Positions 12,391-23,900 of a stretch of 64,000 nt of DNA are shown here, piece after piece; within the stretch, counting starts at the first letter, position 1; every line of letters begins with the position of its first letter. The notes beneath the pieces are model-generated. The model saw only the letters and a program-made list of their open reading frames with translations, had not been told where the DNA came from and searched no databases. The DNA is taken from assembly GCA_006384855.1 (NCBI GenBank), contig VCJN01002418.1, positions 62,001-126,000 of the forward strand, read 5' to 3'. Source of the DNA: Tetraselmis striata (taxonomy: Eukaryota > Chlorophyta > Chlorodendrophyceae > Chlorodendrales > Chlorodendraceae). Position numbers and translations under genes: made by a program.

Positions 12391-15300
12391 TTAAACCCTG
12401 ATGTCAAACATAAGAGGAAGCAGATACGCATGGTATGCGCTCCCCACGTGTTGCAGCGGGTCAAAAAATGTGAGGGAACCGATCCTGCGGCGGGTCGCGG
12501 CCCACCTCCTGGAGGAGCGCCAGCAGCCCCGCCTCGCCCGCCGCGGTCTTCGCCTCCTTCTCGGTGCCCACCACCGCGGCGATGGCGGCCGACATGGAGG
12601 CCGAGCGCGTGGCAGAGTCGAGCCCGTGCCGCTGGAGCGCCTCGCTCAGGTCCGCGAGGAGGCCGAGCCGGAACGCCTCCGCGCGGTTCGCAGGGTGCGT
12701 GTCGCACAGCGCCCAGATGGCGCCCGCGCAGCGCTCCGCCACGCTCACGTCGCTCCCGAGCGCGATCAGCGCCGCCTGCAGCTCCGTCAGCGCGCCCGCG
12801 GCGCCCGCGGCGTCCTTGGCGGGGCCGTAGAGGCAGAGCGACCAAAGCGCGCCCGCGGCCTTGGTGGTGACGCGCGAGCGGGTGCGCGCGTGCGCGCGCA
12901 GCACGTTGACCAGCTCCACCGGCAGCCCCAGCCGAAACGCCAGCGCGCGGTTGCCCTTCACGGGGCCGCAGATGGCGCGCACCGCCGACGCGCCCTGCTC
13001 CGCCACGCCGGGGAACGACTCGGCGTACGTCGCCAGCACCGCCTGCACCTCCGCCAGCAGCCCCAGCCGCCCGGCCTCCTCCGCGACGCTCACATCGTCC
13101 TCGTTGGCGCACAGCAGCGCGACGGTCCCCGCCGCCTGCTCCACCGCCGCCGCCTGGGGTGGCAACCGGAGGGGGGGAGGGGGGCAGCCGAGTCACACCA
13201 CAAGGTGGATGCTGCGGACCAAGGCCTCATCCCGTTGGGTACGCAGACGTGTCCCGGCAGGAGGCCAATGCGGCTGTTACATGAAGGCCCGTGAACAGTA
13301 CAAGCCTCGGATTGGGGCTGCACGCCACCCATGAGAACACGCGCGATATTTGTGCCGCTGCTACGGTTTTGTCTGCAGGGGAGCCCCGACAGGGTGGGCA
13401 GGGTCGTATTCGCCGTAGCGTTCTGATCATTATCGCGGCGGGACCTGGAATGGCGAATGGTCTTTCAGGTATAGCATGCAGTGGAGTGCCTCCACACTCA
13501 CACCCATTTGCACTTTCTCAAACCCGGTGTCCAGGGCGCCACGGGGCCCTGACCAGTGGCTGGCAACTGTCACCCACCCGGGCGGGCCCTCCCCTGCTGA
13601 GGGTCACGCCCACACGGCAGGGCCCGCACCTGCGCCTCCATGCTCTCGTCGGTGCCGCCCATGCTGCCGGCGGCCGCTGCCTCCCGCAGCAGCAGCTGCA
13701 GGTCCGGCAGCAGGTGCGCCGCCTCCGGCACCAGCGCCTCGCCCCCCGGCGCGCGCAGCAGCGCCCGCAGCATCCCGCACGCGCGCTCCAGCACCGTGGG
13801 CCGCCCGCAGTGCGCGTGCAGCAGCGGGCTCAGCGTGTCGAACAGCCCCAGGTGGCCCGCCTCGTGGACCAGCGACGGCACGGTGGCCAGGTTCCAGAGC
13901 GCCGTGCACGCCTGCTTGGCCACGCCGCGGTGCGCGGGGCCGTGCTTCCCCAGCACGTACGCCAGCTGCGCCACGAGCCCTGTGTGGCCAGTGGCCTCCT
14001 TCATCTTGTCGCTGTGGCGCGTGAGGTTCACCACCGCGCCCGCGGCGTGCTCCGCCACGCCGGGGTCGGCGCCGCCGTGGCGCACCAGCGCGCGCTGCAG
14101 CAGCTGCAGCAGCCGGGGGCCCGCTGCCTCGCGGTCGTGCAGCCCCATCTGCGCGGACTGCGAGTGCACGATGCGGCACGCGTGTAGCACGTGGCGCAGC
14201 GGCACCCCCGACCCTGCGCAGCGCCAGCCGGCAGCGGCCGCCTCAGCCCCGGGGGGCGCGCACCACAGCGCTGGTCAGACAGACAGATGGCTAGCCGAGG
14301 GTCCAAACATACTCTACCCCTTGCGACCGTTCCGGCTACCGGCGAGTGCCTACAGATTCCCGGAACTGAGCCTGCATGCTGCCCATAGCACCATTCGCGA
14401 CAGCTCCATCATAGTATCGTCTGCATTTGACCTCTGCGGGCCTGATTCACGATGGCACCCGTAGCATCATCGCCGATTGTCCTTGTATCTGTATTGCCGG
14501 CCGCCTAATGGACGTTGATTGTACCTGATAAGAATGGCATGTAGAGAATGGCAATATCCTTGATGATCTCAACCCTGCGCAACAGCCACCACGAGGTCCT
14601 TGCCATTCACGTGCATAAGCCCGTACGGTCAAAAATTGCACACGAACACAATCGGCGATGACACCAAGCACCCAGAATCTCGACCCGAGCCACTGGAGAT
14701 TGCACTCGGACAGCAAAGGGGGCTGCCGTGACTGCAGGCCCAAGAGGGGGGAGGGGGAGGAGAAGAGGGGGGCTGAAGTAAGGCTGAGGTGGCAGCAGCG
14801 GGCGCGTTTGAGGGGGAGGGAGCTATTAGGGGGGGGGGGGGGGGGGCGTAGATTGGCGCCTACCATCAGCTGCGGCCGCCTCGAGCGCGGCCTTTGCCTG
14901 CTCCATCAGCTTTGTGTCCACCGTGTCCGATGCCGAGTCACCCTGCTGCCTTGCCGTCATCACCGACAGGTGCGAGGGGGCGCCAGTGAAGGAGAGGTGC
15001 TCGTCGAAGCGCACGCTGACCGCCTGCGTGAGCTCGCGCGCCATAGTCCGCGGCGCGCGGTCCTCATCCGCCAGCATCTCCGATGACCCGGCCGACGACG
15101 CAGACGACACCGACATCGAGTCGTCTGAGGTCCGCCGCACCGAGTGCGATGAAAGCTGATCGTGCGGCTGAAACGGTCGGACCGCCTTCTCGGAGGGATT
15201 CTCCTCCGGGCGCGAGGGCAGCTTGCTGGACCAGTGGGCTTTGCCGCTGCTGGAGGAGGAGAATGACACCGGCGTAAGCTGGGGCTTCTCCGGCGGCGGC

Positions 15301-16296
15301 CGCTGCGGCTCGGTCGCCGGGGCCAGCTGCACATGCGCCTGGGTAATGCGGAGCGGCGGCACCGCTGGCGGGCTCGCAGGCGAGCCCCGCGCGTCGTTCT
15401 CCGCCTCCGTCTGACTTCGCGCCGGCATGACCAACCTGCCGGCCTCCGCCTGGGACTTCTCCGGGGATTCACCATCCTCCTCAACCTCGCCCAGCGAGAA
15501 GGAAGCGACCTGTGCCACGGGCGTCGAGGCAGCGGGGGCGGCGGCGTCCTGGCACCGCGGGACGACGCGCCGCACGGCGTCATGCAGGGCGTCCAGGGAG
15601 GCGTCGGTAAGGTGAGTGAGGTCCAGGCACTCCCCCATCCTCGCCACATGACTGCAGGGGCCACAGCATTCATCAATCTGCTGATGGACCTGGCTGGAGA
15701 GGGAGATGCCTCCCGAGCGTGGACATAGCTGCGATTGATTGGAGGGACGAGCATTTGGCCAGACCACGCCGAACAGAGAAAAAGAAGCCTTCCATCGGGG
15801 TTATTCCAGCGGGGACTGTTGGAATGGTTGTAAATTCGCTCGCAGAGAAGAACCCAAACACCCCTCATACAAGCAGGCAGCGACGCGCGTGTGGCGGAAC
15901 TGGGGCGTATGGCCCTTACCTGAGCGGACCTCGCCAGGTGGACCTATCCAGCATGCCGGGCTCCAGCACCCCCAGTAGCAGCGTGGTCGGGTGCTTCTTC
16001 CGCATCAACGCGAACTCCAGCAGCGTCGTGCCCGGGGGCTGCCCGCGGCCGCTGCCGGTCGCGGCGGCAGCTGCCGCGAAGGCGTCGGCAGCGAGACGGT
16101 CCTGGTAGCCGCGGGTGATGAGCAGCAGGCAGGCAGCGGCCGCGTTCACGCCTCCGAACGGGCTGCCCGACGGGTCCTCCGGCGTGGTGGACACCCCCCG
16201 CGAGAGGAGCGCCTCCGCCAACGCCGCGCAGGCTTCCGCCCCGCCCGCGCACACGCGCGCGCCTGCCGCCACGTGAATGTCGAAGCTAGCTGGCAT
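10910..16296 (-). CDS. Armadillo-repeat protein, 1025 residues
   Basis: Probably a protein-interaction scaffold; the function is unknown. Exons on the minus strand: 16296-15920, 15651-14864, 14213-13630, 13153-12506 and 11590-10910. All phases match (2, 1, 0, 0) and the total is 3078 nt. Residues 1-125 are Ala-rich with ankyrin-like phrases such as GTTLLEFAL. Residues about 126-388 are a Ser/Pro/Glu-rich, probably disordered linker (SVSSASSAGSS). From about 390 to 1000 degenerate armadillo repeats recur with a pattern like GLLADLSEALQRHG and ALWSLC / GAIWALCDTHPANR. The C-tail is basic and ends FRGLMSSPSRGNA. The intron after exon 2 carries a C tract on the coding strand. A (GT)n microsatellite sits in the last intron. 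The gene is head-to-head with the U-box gene. The start ATG is the first one in frame, but an upstream exon is possible. Confidence 0.85.
12334..12385 (+). repeat. (GT)26 microsatellite
   Basis: Fifty-two bases of perfect GT dinucleotide lie in the last intron of the armadillo-repeat gene (CA on its coding strand). Confidence 0.95.
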
Positions 16297-16525
16297 GCTG
16301 TCCGATGGGGTGCGCAGCTGGGAACTCAGGGTTCCCCGCTCCTGTCCTCAACGTTTGGCGGTGCGAAACGACAGTGCGAGCCGGAGCCGCTATTATTATT
16401 TTTAAAATAAGGGGTTCTGCTCCTGCTGCTGGGGGCCGACGAAACATATAGTCGCTACATGTCCGCCCGGCCCCCTGCCCGCCGCCCGTAGTAATACTTT
16501 GCCTTATTCGACCTTTCTGATTGCC

Positions 16526-16580
16526 TTTTATTTTGGTGATTTCCGATATCGCCTTCTGCTGCTAGCTCATGTAATTATAT
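16526..16580 (+). repeat. Copy of the tiny-insertion core sequence
   Basis: About 55 bp beginning TGCCTTTTATTTTGGTGATT and continuing through GCCTTCTGCTGCTAGCTC is nearly identical to the insert at 60866-60928. It also shares its right part with the insert at 4033-4073. No clear target-site duplication was found around this copy. Confidence 0.8.
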
Positions 16581-16867
16581 TATGCTCGAGCAACTCCCCC
16601 CCGTGTACAGTATACCGAAAGAAATTAATATATGTAGTTGCTAATCCTTTACATACATTTAGCGGCGCGCTCATTACAGAATCCTTATCCTTTAAGCTGA
16701 CATGCCGCCCAGCATCAAGCCAAACCATACCATAAGTGGCGGTCCCCGTACCAATCGGGGATGCGGGATGCGGGCCGCCTTTAGGCTGCTTGCTGTGTTG
16801 TTTTTCAAATTCTGGGGAACTGCCCTTTTTGTAATTCACAACGAATCCCGTACCCTGACAATCGTCT

Positions 16868-17062
16868 TGCAGAATAATTTATTTATTACGTCAGGGGCTC
16901 AAGGCTTGCAGAATAATGCATCGGCAATTTCCTTGCAGCATACGGAGCGTCGCCTACCGCGGGCTTTCCGAAAGTGGATCGCTGCCTAACTAACGATAAC
17001 GGCCGTCGTAGGTTGATACGCTGCAAGGGTTTCACTGTTGCCAGTCCTGTCCCCGGGGAGGG
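16868..17062 (+). repeat. Repeat family B, copy 1
   Basis: Shares an ordered series of blocks with 26747-26924: TTGCAGAAT..., CGGAGCGTCGCCTACC, ACGGCCGTCGTAG, CGCTGCAAGGGTTTCACTG and CCAGTCCTGTCCC. The two copies differ by small indels and lie upstream and downstream of the U-box gene. No coding capacity is apparent. Confidence 0.85.
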
Positions 17063-17531
17063 GGAAATAAAAAACCCCGACCACCCCACGCGCGCCGCTG
17101 CGCGCCGCCGCCGACGACGGCAGCAGCGAGTGCTCATCGGAGAAGTGCCGGATATATTTCGGGTTTCAAGCGACCGCGACGAAAAAAATAACTGCGCGTG
17201 CGCATCTTGCTCCCAACCCCACCATGCTGGAGACAGTCGTTTATGGCCGTTCGGGGCGAGTGTGGTTCCAAGACAAGCGTCCGGGGCGGAAAGCTATCCG
17301 CATCAGACCACGACACCCGCGGGAGTCGTACTTTGCCTTCGCCGACTCTACCCCGTGTAAACAAACCCATCACACCCGCGGGAGAGCACGGCGGCGCCCT
17401 GCTCCGTCGCGCCGCTCGGGCAGGTGGATACTGTAGTCTTGTCTCGGCAGCAGCTCATAGAGGAGGTTGTGCTACTCCCAAGCGCAGCCGGCACCATAGC
17501 CGCCAACCCCACCACAGCACATGCCAACAAA

Positions 17532-20500
17532 ATGATACGGATCGAGGTGGGTGGACCGGGCTCGGGTCGAGCTCTGCTCCTGGCGGTGCTGCTGACGGCA
17601 GCGGCTCGCGCGGGTGAGTCCTTGAGTGGTGCACGTGAGTAACTCGGCATTACTAAACTAAACTATCGACTATTGATTAATTCCCCACAGCACCGGCATG
17701 CCCCCGACCCCCTCCCCCCCCCCCCCCCCCCCCCGCTCTCGATACCTCGACACCGCCGCTGCATCGCACCCCAATCCATGTCTTATCCCCCATGACGACT
17801 GCGCAGACGGATCCACGGCGGAGGAGAACTACGCGGAGGTGCGGAAGGGGGAGTTTCTGGCGGCGCAGTATAAGCGGGCGGTGTCGCTGGAAGCGGAGGC
17901 ACTGCAGCTCGCCGCCGCGCAGAGGTCCGACCCCCCCCCCCCCCCCCCCCGCCTTGCCTGCCCGCTCCCTGAAACCACCTTGCCCGCAAATCTCGCCACT
18001 CCGTCGTCAACGTGCTGTCGGTGGGCGTGGAAGCACAATCCGTCAGTTATGCCGTGCAGCGCGACTGCGGGCATGTGCAGCGGTTGGGTGTGCGTTGCCG
18101 ATTTTATTGGGTGTGGAGCGGCGGTAGGTACGCGGAGGCGAACGAATCGCTGGCGCTTTCGGTGCGCATCCACGAGCAGCTCCTGGGACCGCGGCACCCG
18201 CAGCTGCTCAAACCGCTGTTGGTGGCGGCGGAGAACGCGGCGGTGTGGGGCAGCGACCTGGGGATGGGTGGCAAGCCGCAGGTGTTGCACGCCATGGTGC
18301 GCCCCGCCTCCCTCCTCTCATCCCCTCCCTATCCCCCTCCTCCGGCAGCCACCTGCGTCCGGGCGACGACGGGTAAGGAATAGAAAAGGGGGGCTCCTGA
18401 CGCGCCCGCATGCTGCTATTCAACGCCTGCGCCACGCCCACCTCGCAGGAGCTGCTGCGCCGTGGCCTCCAAATTCTGTACACGGCGCCGCACCCCACGC
18501 AGGAGCAGATGGAGGAGGAGGCCGCCCGCAGCCAGGAGGTGTCCCCCCCCCCCCCCCCCCCCCAACCCCCACTAACGCCCCCCTCACATTCACACATATC
18601 ACCGCCAATCCTTGCAAGGGCTATAATACTTGGGCACCGCTCACGCTTGCACCGCAGCCTTGCGTCCCTGGTCCGGGCGGCCGAAGGCAGTCCTGTTGCA
18701 TGAGGGGCATGCGGGGTGGGGCCTGCGGAATGTAGAGCAGCGCTGAGCCGCCCGGTGGGCTGCGCAGCTGATGGAGGTGCTGGAGCAGATGCTGGCCGCG
18801 ATCTCCCCCCCTCAGACGCTCGCGTCCTCGCGGGCGGCCGGTAGCCAGCCTAGCCTGCCGGCAGGCATCCGGGCAGTGCAGGCCGGGGAGCTGGTGGCGG
18901 ACGCGTTGCACCCATGGTGCGGCCCCCGGCCCCAGGAACCCCCTCCGCGCCACCTGCATGCCTAGCCTGCCCCTGGCCCGCCCTGTCCTCATGGCCAGTG
19001 CAGGCAGCGGTCATGATCTGCCCAACCCCCAGGCGGCCATGAGAGAGCTCGGTGGTGTCCGTTGGCTTTGCGCTGAGGTGATGGAGGCGCGCAGGAACAA
19101 GCGCTGGGCGTTCTTTGCGACGCCTGTGGCGGAGAGCTGGATCCATGCGCAGGCGCAGGAGCAGGAGCAGGCGCAGGTACCCCCCTCCCGCTGCTCTTGC
19201 CTGGCCTATTGGCCCCGCGGCCATCCCTGCGGCTCCTTGGCTCGGTCATGAAACACCCGGCACGCGACTGATTGTGCGGATGACGCGCGGATGGCAGGTG
19301 ATGGTGTACGGCATCCAGACCACCACCACCGTGACGCTCATGACGCATGAGTCGATGGTGTCGCTGCACGCGCTGCTGCGGCCCGACTCCGCGGGCGGCG
19401 AGGAGAGCAAGGAGCGCTGCCAGTGGGCGGAGCCGGGCTGCGCGGAGACGCTGGACGTGCAGGACTTTAGCCACTTTGGTGCGCCAGGCCGCAGCGCCAC
19501 CCCCCCCCCCCCCCCCCACCCCTTCTCCTGCCCATCCCGCTGCCTCACCCTCTCCTCTCTGCCCACTGTCTTCTTCCCTTTGCAAACTGACAGCGCTGCG
19601 CGGTGGCTCGCAAGATTACCGTGCAATCGGGCGGGGTTCGGGGGGCAGCGGATTGACACGAGCTGACGGCTGCGCATTCACGCGCAGGCGGGGAAGGCGT
19701 CGCGGTCGGGCAGTGCGAGTCGCGGATGTGGTTCCACTTTGTGGAGCTGCCCGCGGAGGAGGGGCCTGTGGCGCTGCTGGGGGCTCGCCTGGGCACCGCC
19801 GCCCCGGGCACCTTCACCTTCATGCTGCAGGTGCGCGCCCCGCATGCCGACCTACCCCGCCCGCACAAAGGGGAAAACACTTAAAAATAAATTTCATTGG
19901 AGTAGCGGAATCCTCGACTTGAAACGGTGGTGGTGAAATGAGTTGTTACGTTTGGAACCCGTCAAGGCAATGATAAGGTATGGGTGATGTGGGATCGGCT
20001 CGAGGTGAAGGCCGCCGGGGTGGCTGGCTGCGAACGCCACCCTGTCTGCCCTGGAGAGCTTGTGGAGGTTTGCTTTGTAATGCTCTGTGCAGGTGGGTTG
20101 GACCCAACCATGAGGCAGGCTAGAGCTGGTGGGAAGTACCGCATTGCAAGAGTTTTGGGGGGGGGGGGGGGGGGGGGTTAATAGCCAGCCCGCAGGCACC
20201 TGCACATGGCACAATGCGCGGGCGGGGCCCGGAGTGCGGGTTCCTGTAAGCTTGAAGGCGGGCAGCATGGCTGAGCCTCCCCCCCCCCCCCCCCCCTCCT
20301 CTGCGCCGGGGCTGGGCGCGCAGGTGCATGCGGAGCCGCTCATCCCGCTGCACATCGAGGAGGGCGTGCAGAACTGGGAGCTGGACGGCTTCCGCGCGAG
20401 CATCCACTACTTCACGGGCGCCAAGGGCAGCGAGCTGCACAGCCTGAAGGTGCGCGCGAGTGGCCCGGGTCCATCAGCTCGAAGCCGAAGCGCGTCACTG

Positions 20501-20851
20501 CGCTGACGCCTGCAGCAGCAGCGGCAGCATGAGCGGGGGGGGGCATACTCACGCGGACGCCCCGGCGGTGCAGGTGACCGACCTCAAGTGCGCCATCCCC
20601 AGCATGGTGCGCGTGTTGGTGGCCTGGGGCGCAGTCCCGGACACAGGCAAGGAGAGCGTGGCGCGCTCGCGGCGCTGCGTGGCCTCCCGGCCGCCGGGGC
20701 AGAGCGCGCTGCTGCCGGGCGGGTGCTGGAGGGAGGGTGCCGGCGAGCCGGGTGGGCAGCTCCGCCGCCCCCTTCCCCGCTCCCTTCCTTCTCTCCCCGC
20801 CCAAATATGTCTCAACCATTCACGCTAGGAGTGGGGCTGCGGGGATGTTGC

Positions 20852-20924
<73 letters not shown>

Positions 20925-23900
20925 TATACGTGTATTTGTTACAAACGGGCGCCGGCGTGGTAGTCAGACCACTGAAAAAAGACAACTTGAGCAACCTGTC
21001 AGAGGTCACATGCAAACGAAACTGTTGGCCCTACAGCGAGTGTTTCTATAGGTCACATGCAAGCCCACTTTGAGGCTTCTTATTAGGTTTCTTATTGGTG
21101 CAGCGGCCCCCCTAGGTCAATGGACCATGTTAGCGCCCCGGCCATATCACTCAGCCCCCCCCCGCTTCCCCCCCTTCCCCGGCCTTTAAAAGCCGGTGGT
21201 TCACTTGACGCCAGCGGTATGGCGAGCAGCAATTTGGCGATTCTATGCAGTGAAGTAACACATACGTGCAATAAATTAATATGTGTTGCTAGCAACTCCA
21301 ATCTAAGGCTTACAAAAAGGCTCATCATCGGCGCGTCAGCACCCATAAGCATAAAAGAGGGGACGAAGCCAAAGTGACACTTAAAGCTGCCGGAACCACA
21401 AGCCCCGGCTACGGATGTTCCCAAGTCCGGTGAGGGATAGCTTGATCCTTCCATCAAGTCACGGTGATGTCTATGTATAGACATCACCACTCGCGCCGGC
21501 GACTTGCCTTTGGGCAATGACGAAACTGAGCAGGCGCTGACAGGACCCGGTGGAAGTTTCCGCCTTTCATCATCCTCCACGAAATCTCTGCCAAAGCTGA
21601 AATGTCTCTTTCGTTTTGGTCTGTTTGTTTGCTTCCTATATTTCCGGTTTTAGTCTCCGTCGATGGTTCTGCGTACGCCAATCGTCACCACCACCACTAC
21701 CCAGGGTACCACTTGTGCTGTGCTTGCGCACCCGAGGCGCAACGCCCTTTGCGGCGGCATGTTCGCCTCGTCACCTCAAAGAATCCGTTATTCAGGACAA
21801 TTGGGAGCAGCAGGCAGTGCATCGGTCGGTGCGACATGTCCTCGTCCAGCTCCTGCCTGGCTCTCTGACACGCGCTCGCCTAGCTCCCCCGAGCGCTGCT
21901 TTGCGCGCCGGCTGATGTTGCGGTCGGCCGCCCGCCCGCCTACCCGACCACCAGGCACTGGCGGCCAGGACAGCACGCTGTACGTGGTGGTCATCAACCC
22001 GTGCCCCGACCCGACCACCTACACGGTGGAGGCCAAGTGGGGGCGCAACGGCGCGGGTCGGCCTCCCAACCCTGCGGGCCGCGCGGCGCCGGAGGAGCCG
22101 GGCGGGCCGGCGCAGCGACCGTGCGACGAGGAGGGGCACTGCAGCCTTGTGGAGGCGCCGCACCCGGGGCCCGCCGGCGAGGAGGGCGCGGGCCTGCGGA
22201 AGCGCTTTGCTCGGGAGGCGATGCAGGGCAGCTTCACGCCCGCGGCCTCGGCGGCCGCTCGGGGCTCGGCCATGGACAAGCCGCTGCCCTGGCCGGTGCA
22301 GGTGCGGCCGCGCCTGCTCCACCCGCTCCACGCACCAAGCCGACTACCTCGCAGATACCCGTCCGTCGACGTGTCCTCTGTCGTCAAGGGGAGCGGGGGT
22401 GCTCCCGGTGCGGCGTACTGGCACGTCGCGCTGGACTGGCGAGGGGATCACGTGGCCAGCCGACGACTCCCGAAGGCGGCCATTCAATGATTGCTACGGG
22501 TTTTGAGAGCAGCAGTGAGCGGAGCGTTGGCGATGATGTCACGATAAACAAGCAAATAACACTAAAAAGTATTGCTTATACCAGCTTATAAATACATTAG
22601 CTACACCAACTGGATATACCTACAACATACCACTATACGTATACGACCTAAACTACGTGTGAGCATAAATAAATATGAAATAATATACGTATATTGGCGC
22701 ACTATACACATTACCACAAATAGACCGCAGTGTATCATCAGCCATGGCAGTAGGGGAAATCATGTCATCTAAACCCTAGTTTTATCTAAATATTGATTTG
22801 ATAAAATATTGATTTGTGTTTATAAAGTTTTTTCTCATTGATGGCTCAATGCCAAAGCAGCATGTTCAGCTAGCTCACGCACCATTCGTCCAGGTGCCGA
22901 CAGACCTGTAAGTGCCCCCATGATGCGCCTATGATTGGGCTTGCATGCATCCTGTACGAACATTTCCTGTAGTTCCGCCATTGTTTCGGCTTAATTTCAA
23001 CCTCGGGCAGGGTGGGCAGGTTCTTGTTTGCAGTGTTGCCCTTAATACCGCGCCGGCACCCGTAGTCAGTTCGAGTGGGGTCTGTTTGTGTTCACATGAA
23101 CGCGGACCCCGCCCTCATCACAATCACTAGTAAGCAGGCACAGGGACGTGCTGAGCCCCCCCCCCACCCCCCCCCCCCCCCCCCACCCACCCACACCAAC
23201 CTCCCTTGCCTTGCCGCAGGTGCTGCTGAGCGGAGGCTTAGTGGCGCTGGTGGTGGGCGCGCTCCACTGGGCCGCGCAGGGCCGCCTGGGGAAGGTGCGC
23301 CACTTTGGGCCGCCCAGCCAGCGGCGCCGCCCGCGGCCAGGCGCCCAGCCGGCCAGCCTGTTCCGCCTGCCCACCTGGGCGGAGCTCTCTGGGGCGCCGC
23401 CTCGCCGTGATGGAACACCGGAGAGCACGTACGAGCTGCAGCTGCGGGTGCGCCCCCCCCCCCCCCCCCCCCCTTCCTTTTCCGCTTGGGATAGAGGAGC
23501 CTGCCCTTTTCCGGTGCCCCCAGGGATAGACCGCCCCCTATCATGGTGTCATGAGACATGCTTCACATGTCGAAGCATTACTGCGGGTGCATGCATAATA
23601 TCGCGCTGACATGGAGAACTACATTGAGGTTGATGGTGTGCGGGTGCCGACGCACCTATAGGAACCCTTGCGAGAAGCCTGAAATTGGGGGTGCGTGCGT
23701 TGTATAGGACCATAGGACTGTTGGCTATAGGTCCGCTATAGTTTCGTCTCCATTTGACCTCTGGCAGGGTGGGCAGGTTCTCAGTTTCTGGCAGTGTTCG
23801 TGTTACCGCGTCGGCACCCATAGTCAGCTTGGGGAACCTTGCATGTTGATGAGGCAAACCTGCTTGATGATGATGATGATGACGATGGCATAGCTAGCGT

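Larger units (their letters stand above)
16297..17531. other. Divergent intergenic region between armadillo and U-box genes
   Basis: The 1.2 kb should hold both promoters of a head-to-head gene pair. No core promoter motif was recognised with confidence. It contains a copy of the tiny insertion core (16526-16580) and a copy of repeat family B (16868-17062). A short string at 17349-17371 is shared with 31862-31884 (both contain TGTAAACAAACCCATCA). Confidence 0.5.

Noticed and set aside
12401..14464. Long plus-strand frames (about 270-300 codons)
   Set aside because: They are antisense to armadillo exons 3 and 4, which have clear repeat homology and matching splice phases.
17698..18735. 345-codon plus-strand frame through 17.7-18.7 kb
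   Set aside because: It includes poly-Pro from C tracts and crosses several introns of the U-box gene; only parts coincide with real exons.
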